A stretch of DNA of 64,000 bases from Streptomyces sp. MMG1121. GTDB taxonomy: Bacteria; Actinomycetota; Actinomycetes; Streptomycetales; Streptomycetaceae. A program made the position numbers and the translations under genes. The notes beneath the pieces were generated by a model. It was not told the DNA's origin, did not search any database, and worked only from the letters and a program-made list of their open reading frames with translations. Of this stretch, positions 63,469 through 64,000 are shown piece by piece. Each line of letters opens with the position of its first letter. Position 1 is the stretch's first letter. The stretch spans positions 23,695 through 87,694 of the forward strand of contig NZ_LGDV01000192.1 of assembly GCF_001280015.1 (NCBI RefSeq), in the 5' to 3' direction.

Positions 63469-63921
63469 CTAGTCCTCCCCGTACCGCGGATCCACGGTCT
63501 CCGGAGTCAGTCCCAACAGCTCGGCCACCTGCTCCACGACCACCTCGTGCACCAGCGCGGCCCGCTCGTCACGTCCCTTCGTCCGGATCTCCACCGGCCG
63601 CCGGTACACGACCACCCGAGCCCGCTGCCCCTCCCGCGCCGGAACGACCCCGCCCAACGGCACGGCCTCGTCGCTCCACGCCTGATCACCCGGCCCGTCC
63701 AGCCGGGGCACCTCCAGCACGAGGAAATCGATGTCGGCGAGCTGCGGCCACCGCCGCTCGAGACGCTCCACGGAATCCTGCACCAGGTCCGCGAACAACT
63801 CGGCGCGGCTGGCCGCGAGCGGCACCTGCGGCGGTGCGATCGGCCCCCGCATGCCCCGCCCGTGGCGATCACGGCGACGGGGCCCGGGGCCGGTGGCACG
63901 GGGCGGTACACGGTTGTCCAT
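63469..63921 (-). CDS. Metallopeptidase-family (zincin-like) protein with altered HExxH
   Basis: The 150-residue protein matches the small minimal-zincin family (Zincin_1, COG3824): FADLVQDSVERLERRWPQLA, IDFLVLEVPRLDG, RARVVVYRRPVEIRT and the helix LVHEVVVEQVAELLGLTPET. The usual HExxH is here HEVVVEQ, so the second zinc His is missing while the first His and Glu stay. Streptomyces homologues I recall share this. It may be inactive or use another ligand. The ATG at 63921 lacks a clear ribosome-binding site; 63948 is an alternative. Confidence 0.8.
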   Translation of the reverse strand: MDNRVPPRATGPGPRRRDRHGRGMRGPIAPPQVPLAASRAELFADLVQDSVERLERRWPQLADIDFLVLEVPRLDGPGDQAWSDEAVPLGGVVPAREGQRARVVVYRRPVEIRTKGRDERAALVHEVVVEQVAELLGLTPETVDPRYGED

Positions 63922-64000
63922 CACCGGTGAAGCGTAGTCCCCGCCCATGTCCCCCGCCCGGCTCCACACCACAACCGCCCCCCCCGGGACAACCGGCCCC

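Overview
The window is chromosomal DNA from a high-GC actinomycete, almost certainly Streptomyces. Codon third positions are nearly all G or C, GTG starts and 4-bp ATGA/GTGA gene overlaps are common, and it carries whiB, a SigB/F-type sigma factor, F420 genes and many LytR-CpsA-Psr proteins. From memory, the gene order matches the S. coelicolor whiB - F420 - LCP - purEK - sigI - hutU stretch, seen here in reverse. I see no tRNA, rRNA, CRISPR array, prophage or insertion sequence.

Layout. (1) 1-6.3 kb: an Opu-type quaternary-amine ABC transporter operon ending in an NCS1 permease, divergent from a histidine-ammonia-lyase-like gene that lacks the MIO tripeptide and is coupled to an RpiR regulator. 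My best guess is uptake and breakdown of ergothioneine or a related histidine betaine. (2) 6.4-10.7 kb: a small membrane protein, three Roadblock/LC7 proteins with a PATAN-like partner, and a PLP decarboxylase. (3) 10.8-16.4 kb: the histidine-utilisation operon hutU - M20 amidohydrolase - hutF - hutI, starting from a promoter with an inverted repeat over its -10 box. A 10-bp core of that repeat recurs in the divergent region at 3.8 kb. (4) 16.4-20.7 kb: a sigma-like/zinc-finger/ricin-lectin membrane fusion, a sigI-type sigma factor, a STAS antagonist and an RsbW-like ATPase. (5) 20.9-25.2 kb: four exported proteins, two with LPxTG-like sorting signals and one with a WxLIP/DUF916-like domain.

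(6) 25.3-35.6 kb: a POT peptide transporter, a two-component pair, a GtrA protein, purK-purE, a membrane dipeptidase, an Old Yellow Enzyme with its divergent MerR regulator, and a dipeptidase homologue that has lost its metal ligands. (7) 35.6-52.8 kb: an envelope-polysaccharide region with UDP-glucose dehydrogenase, five LCP ligases, a GT2 glycosyltransferase, an amidase and a sugar nucleotidyltransferase. Set among these are an acyl-CoA dehydrogenase, a Cys/Met-rich copper-storage-like protein, a thioesterase and a TIGR03089 protein. (8) 53-64 kb: an AlkA-like glycosylase, the F420 genes fbiA-fbiB, cysteine dioxygenase, whiB behind a 610-bp control region, a 1237-residue membrane glycosyltransferase coupled to a DUF5719-type protein, and a degenerate zincin.

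Several gene blocks end in long perfect hairpins at convergent junctions; these probably act as bidirectional terminators. The most interesting leads are the MIO-less lyase locus and its motif shared with hut, the sortase-signal surface cluster, the sigma/ZAS/ricin fusion and the pseudo-dipeptidase.
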